Under the pieces are notes generated by a model, which made no database searches, was not told where the DNA came from, and worked only from the letters and a program-made list of their open reading frames with translations. A stretch of DNA of 64,000 nt from Lachnospiraceae bacterium (GTDB taxonomy: Bacteria > Bacillota > Clostridia > Lachnospirales > Lachnospiraceae), in the NCBI GenBank assembly GCA_017437065.1, contig JAFSBX010000121.1, forward strand, positions 1 to 64,000, read 5' to 3'. This document shows, piece by piece, positions 60,043-64,000 of this stretch. Position 1 is the first letter of the stretch, and each line of letters starts with the position of its first letter. Both the position numbers and the translations under genes were made by a program.

Positions 60043-61935
60043 TTATACTCCGGTCTCTAAAATCAACTTGTCATATACTTCTGTCAGAACCGTTATCATT
60101 TTCGATGCTAAATTATAGCTGTTCTGGAATTTTACCAGATTCATTGCTTCCTCATCGGAATCCACACCGGATATGGAAAGTCTCTGATTATTAATCGTTG
60201 TAGCTATTGTTTTATAATTTTCATGGAATGTATTTGCAGCATTTGCATTCAGGGAAACATCCGATAAAATACATGTCAGGAAATCACCTGCCGTACAGTT
60301 TCTGAAACTCATTTTATCTTTGTTACCCAACATCTGTGTTAATTCTTCAATCACATCATAGGCTGCAATACCGTCACCGAAATCTTTTTTCGTTGCAAGT
60401 AAATCTGCATTATCCACCAGTGCATTCAACACACTGAAATTCTTTGCTGTCACTCTGTAGTAGCTGTCATCTCTGGTGCTTATAATTCCACCATTTGTCC
60501 AGTTATGGTAATCATTATCGGCTGTACCATTTTCACCATTTGGTAAATCAAACTGTTCATCCACATTTGGTTCATTCCCTGTGAAAAGATTGCATCCTTC
60601 ATCGCCTTTACTGCCATAACCACTGCAAAGGATATCGTTCACAGCCTGTGAAAAGCTTCTTACCCACTCATTCATCTGCGCCATATAATATGGAATTCCC
60701 TGATAATCTACAGCCTTTCCTGTAGTAGCTTCTTTACCAAGCAGGGATGTGGTTGGCGGTGCATCGCTACGTTCTTCATCAATTTCAAACGTAAAGAAAT
60801 GGGATGTTTCTCCATTCGCCGGATTCTTCTCCTGTGAATAAGACCAGCCGCTGTAAAAGAACAACTGATTACCAAGCACTGCAGTACCCTGTTCGGAAAG
60901 ATTTACCTTATTCAAGTTAGTAAGAAAATCATCTGTTACCTGAATCTTCACATTATTTCCGGTTACTTTTACAACTTCACCATTAAAAGCCTCATCGTTG
61001 TTACCATCTCTCAAATCCAAGAGACCTTTCAATGCACCCTTTGCATTTGTACCCAAACTGAATGACTGTCCGTCAACCCATTGAATATCAAATAATCCAT
61101 CCACGTCACTCAAGTGTACTTTTTCACGATTTGATCTTGCAACACATTCAAGTTCGTTATAATTGCTTGCATTAACAAGAAGCTGATTACCGCCGATTTT
61201 AACAATAAAATTGGTAGCTCCCGTGTCTCTGTCCGGATTATTTGTGTCAATCATATCCACTTCTGTTACTTCCACGTCTACGATTTGTGAAAGCTGGTCT
61301 ATTAATAAAGCTCTTTTATCACGCAATTCGTTTGCAGAACCGCCTGTAGCGATTTCTACTACGTTAATCTGCTCGTTCAATATAGCAATTTCAGATGCAA
61401 TTGTATTAATTTCATCTACTTTTACTTTTATTTCCTGATTGATGCTTTTCTGTAAATCTTCAATATTACCGGCCAAATTGTTGAAGTATTCACAAAGGCT
61501 GGAAGCATATCCGATAAACTGTGCTTTTGTCGTTGTAAGATCCGGTGTCTTCTTTACTTCTCCAAGACCTGCCATGACATTATCAAAAATTTTCTTAAAT
61601 CCGTCTGTTGTACTGTCATCGATAAAATACGCTTCAATCTGTGAATAATATTCCTGTTTCACGTCGTATTCTCCAACCAGTGACTGATTGTTCCAATATT
61701 TTACATCATAAAATTCATCACGGATTCTTTCAATTGCAATCGTATCTACACCGGCACCGGCACATCCATATGTAGTAAAGGTACGGAGTGCTTCATATGC
61801 CTCCTGTACGGTGTGCTGACGGCTGTAACCTTCCGTATCCGCATTTGAAATATTGTTACCTGTTGTATTCAGGGATGCATTCGCTGCACGAAGCCCTGAA
61901 GAAGAAATCATTAATCCAAAAAATTGTGACGGCAT
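60043..61935 (-). CDS. flgK: Flagellar hook-associated protein FlgK, second paralogue
   Basis: 630 residues. N-terminal FGLMISSSGLRAANASLNTT and GNNISNADTEGYSRQ, C-terminal SDEEAMNLVKFQNSYNLASK and MITVLTEVYDKLILETGV, both conserved rod/hook-type ends. The middle is a large variable domain. It is 13 nt downstream of another FlgK gene, and the two are only distantly similar. One may act as the junction protein and the other as a variant; which is primary is unclear. Confidence 0.92.
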   Translation of the reverse strand: MPSQFFGLMISSSGLRAANASLNTTGNNISNADTEGYSRQHTVQEAYEALRTFTTYGCAGAGVDTIAIERIRDEFYDVKYWNNQSLVGEYDVKQEYYSQIEAYFIDDSTTDGFKKIFDNVMAGLGEVKKTPDLTTTKAQFIGYASSLCEYFNNLAGNIEDLQKSINQEIKVKVDEINTIASEIAILNEQINVVEIATGGSANELRDKRALLIDQLSQIVDVEVTEVDMIDTNNPDRDTGATNFIVKIGGNQLLVNASNYNELECVARSNREKVHLSDVDGLFDIQWVDGQSFSLGTNAKGALKGLLDLRDGNNDEAFNGEVVKVTGNNVKIQVTDDFLTNLNKVNLSEQGTAVLGNQLFFYSGWSYSQEKNPANGETSHFFTFEIDEERSDAPPTTSLLGKEATTGKAVDYQGIPYYMAQMNEWVRSFSQAVNDILCSGYGSKGDEGCNLFTGNEPNVDEQFDLPNGENGTADNDYHNWTNGGIISTRDDSYYRVTAKNFSVLNALVDNADLLATKKDFGDGIAAYDVIEELTQMLGNKDKMSFRNCTAGDFLTCILSDVSLNANAANTFHENYKTIATTINNQRLSISGVDSDEEAMNLVKFQNSYNLASKMITVLTEVYDKLILETGV

Positions 61936-61948
61936 ATACTCCCACCTC

Positions 61949-63511
61949 CTACATTGCCAATGTCCTAATTATATGTTCAATCATTTCATTTACTACGTTA
62001 ATGTATCGGCTTGCCGCATTATACGCATTCTGATACATAATCATATTTGTCAGTTCCTCATCTGTGGAAACACCAACAATCTGTTCTCTTGCCGATTCTG
62101 CTTCACTTACGGCAACTTCCTGATTTTCCTGTATTCCGTGGAACACATATGCTGAGTTAGCTACCTGTGAAACAAAATCTTCATAAAATTCTTCCAGAGT
62201 AGTTTTCTTCTTTACATTCGGATTTAATGTATACTCCTCTACCGTAAAGAGATCTTTTAATGCATCTGCCTTCTGATGGTCAATTTCTCCATCTACTTTT
62301 CGGAAACTGAGAAGACTCGGCTCTTTCATAAGTTCCGGATTTACCTGAATGTTTCCGGTACTGAATTCACCGCCCACATCAGCAATTTCCACGAACAGTG
62401 ACCATGGATTCTCTCCACTTTCCAGTACTTTGTTCATTTCTGTAGTTACATGATGAATCAATCTGTCAAACTCTGCCTGTAAATTCATCAGGATGGATGG
62501 TGCAACTGTTTCATTATAGTAATCTGCGTCCTCTAAATCTTTGTAAGTCGCACGATGGTCACCGCGTGCAAGAAGCATACTCTTTAATTTTCCCACGTCC
62601 GTATTGTTGCCTGTGGAAATTGTTCTGCTCAAATCAAATACTTCCGCGCCTTCGATATCATAAATTTTATTACCATCTGCATCATAGGAAGCTTTCGCAT
62701 TAATAATCCAGAAAGGTGTATGGAAACCGGTAGCCTCATCCGTCTGTAGTCCGATTTGATACCAGACATCACCTTTTACGAAATCATTACCTTCAATTCG
62801 TACACTGACTGTAGTATCTGCATTTTCTTTATAAGTAATATTTGCATAAGTGGCCAACTCATCTAACAAAGAGTTTCTAACGTCCCTTAAGTCATTTGCT
62901 CTTTCTGTTCCGCCACATTCGATTTTACGAATCTCTTCATTTAATGAAAGAAGCTGTTCACCAAAAGAATTAATTTTATCTACTGTCTGCTGTATCTGAA
63001 TGTTTAAGTTGTCCTGATATTTTTCAAATCCTTCATATACACTGGTTGCTCTTTCCAGAAAAACAGCGGAGTACTGCACGAGCATACCCTGTGTAACCGC
63101 ATTTCCCGGATCTTTTGCAAGTTCCTGTACCGATTCCCACAAATCAGCATATGCTGTCTGGAAAGATACGCCTTCAAATTCACCAAGCAAGCTTTCTGCT
63201 TCTTCCAACACTTCATAGGAAACCTGATAGAATGCACTTCTACCCGCTTCCCTTCTATATGTCTGGTCTAAAAAGACATCTCTTATCTGTTTTACTCTGG
63301 AATAATAAACACCACTACCGATTTGCTTATTGGCTACGGCATCAGGAGTTATGGCTAATGTTTCATACTCCGTAGTACCAAGCATTACCTGCTGCCTTGT
63401 ATAGCCCTCGGTATCAAGATTTGTCATATTGTGAGCTGTTGTATTTAACGCGTTCTGACTTGTTTTAAGTCCGGAAGTACCCACATACAAAGTTCCAAAA
63501 ATAGATCCCAT
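61949..63511 (-). CDS. flgK: Flagellar hook-associated protein FlgK, first paralogue
   Basis: 520 residues with GTLYVGTSGLKTSQNALNTT, AHNMTNLDTEGYTRQ and C-terminal TNMIMYQNAYNAASRYINVV. The order FlgN-FlgK-FlgK-FlgL follows the usual flagellar operon with one extra FlgK. It builds the hook-filament junction. It starts at ATG 63511, 21 nt after flgN. A long helical insertion (about 90-190) is typical. Confidence 0.93.
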   Translation of the reverse strand: MGSIFGTLYVGTSGLKTSQNALNTTAHNMTNLDTEGYTRQQVMLGTTEYETLAITPDAVANKQIGSGVYYSRVKQIRDVFLDQTYRREAGRSAFYQVSYEVLEEAESLLGEFEGVSFQTAYADLWESVQELAKDPGNAVTQGMLVQYSAVFLERATSVYEGFEKYQDNLNIQIQQTVDKINSFGEQLLSLNEEIRKIECGGTERANDLRDVRNSLLDELATYANITYKENADTTVSVRIEGNDFVKGDVWYQIGLQTDEATGFHTPFWIINAKASYDADGNKIYDIEGAEVFDLSRTISTGNNTDVGKLKSMLLARGDHRATYKDLEDADYYNETVAPSILMNLQAEFDRLIHHVTTEMNKVLESGENPWSLFVEIADVGGEFSTGNIQVNPELMKEPSLLSFRKVDGEIDHQKADALKDLFTVEEYTLNPNVKKKTTLEEFYEDFVSQVANSAYVFHGIQENQEVAVSEAESAREQIVGVSTDEELTNMIMYQNAYNAASRYINVVNEMIEHIIRTLAM

Positions 63512-63532
63512 ATCAATATCTCCTCGTTCTTC

Positions 63533-64000
63533 TTACTGCTTTGCGTCAAATCTGCCCGCATTTACTCCCATAATGTCTCCGGAAGTATAAGCACCTTTTG
63601 TATAATTGGCAGTTTCGGGGGCAGCCTTCATGGACTGGAGTATGTTCATATCAAACTCTACCATTTCCATTGCGTTTGTTAAAAGCTCTCTGTTTTGTTC
63701 ATTGACGCGTACCATTCTGCTTAGAACATCTTTCAACTTGTCATGAACTGACGCAAGTTTTCCGCTTTCCTCCGGTCTGTCCCGCAGCATTTCGATTAAA
63801 TTAACCAGTTTTAATTCTGTAACATCCTTGTTAATAACGTTGGCGATATCTCCAATTACTTCTTCCCTTTGTTTTTCCAAGTGTTGGATTCTTCCTACAA
63901 CGATTTGTTCTTCATCCGTGATTTGCTGTAAAGCATCTAAATCGCCTTTTATGATAATCGGCGTTTTCTTTGTTGATAATCCTACCAGAATCTCGTATTC
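63533..64000 (-). CDS. flgN: FlgN-like flagellar export chaperone, 5' end outside the window
   Basis: The frame is open from the right edge to the stop at 63533; the window's first ATG-like codon (TTG 63880) is internal. Visible residues include IIIKGDLDALQQITDEEQIV and KEKHxx-free helices, then ANVINKDVTELKLVNLIEML and NAMEMVEFDMNILQSMKAAP. FlgN is the helical chaperone of FlgK and FlgL, and its position before flgK supports this. The C-terminus (TSGDIMGVNAGRFDAKQ) is typical. Start not visible. Confidence 0.85.
   Translation of the reverse strand, partial: EYEILVGLSTKKTPIIIKGDLDALQQITDEEQIVVGRIQHLEKQREEVIGDIANVINKDVTELKLVNLIEMLRDRPEESGKLASVHDKLKDVLSRMVRVNEQNRELLTNAMEMVEFDMNILQSMKAAPETANYTKGAYTSGDIMGVNAGRFDAKQ

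Overview
The window looks like an AT-rich Firmicutes chromosome, most probably a motile gut Lachnospiraceae (Roseburia/Agathobacter/Lachnospira type). Reasons: flagellin joined to a fliW-csrA pair, sigma-28 (SigD) type promoters, strong AGGAGG ribosome sites, a large set of minus-strand glycan enzymes beside the flagellar genes, and IS110/IS30 remnants. The assignment is inference from gene content; no marker gene such as 16S is present. Nearly every real gene lies on the minus strand, so transcription runs from high to low coordinates.

Layout. 1-4.6 kb: a partial AAA-ATPase-like gene, a type III toxin-antitoxin locus (ToxN/AbiQ-like RNase preceded by three 45-nt repeats and a terminator), a possible structured RNA, a 741-residue protein ending in an HNH-like zinc motif, and a decayed AbrB-like gene. 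4.9-33.9 kb: a glycan locus of 18 intact genes plus a short coupled ORF (GT2, GT4, GT32, DUF4422, RgpF-like, FkbM and DUF268 methyltransferases, four radical-SAM proteins, AsnB, an oxidoreductase, an acetyltransferase, a TagF-like protein), broken by two FkbM remnants and an IS110 remnant. Sixteen of the 18 carry an extra 'GxGxxG' Rossmann-like module at the N- or C-terminus, and one more gene is that module alone or nearly so. 34-37.7 kb: another IS110 remnant, a metallo-beta-lactamase-fold hydrolase and an IlvD/Edd dehydratase.

37.8-42.3 kb: an operon with a YopT-like (C58) cysteine protease, a small LysM-like protein and two DUF2589-type proteins, followed by two damaged paralogues of the TagF-like gene. 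42.7-48.6 kb: an IS30 remnant and two copies of an Rpn-type nuclease gene in direct repeat around a hipBA-like pair and a DUF234-type ATPase. 48.8-53.3 kb: LicD, DUF616 and two CgeB-like glycosyltransferases directly downstream of flagellin, a probable flagellin decoration cassette. 53.4-64 kb: flagellin, FliT-like, FliS, FliD, FlaG, CsrA, FliW, FlgL, two FlgK paralogues and the partial FlgN.

How it fits together. The flagellar block encodes filament, cap, junction proteins and their chaperones. Flagellin is controlled by a sigma-28 promoter and, by inference, by CsrA/FliW acting on two GGA sites in its leader. The flanking glycan genes probably build or attach surface or flagellin glycans. 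The scattered toxin-antitoxin, Rpn, HipBA and IS fragments mark this as a region that recombines often. Site coordinates read by eye may be off by one or two bases.
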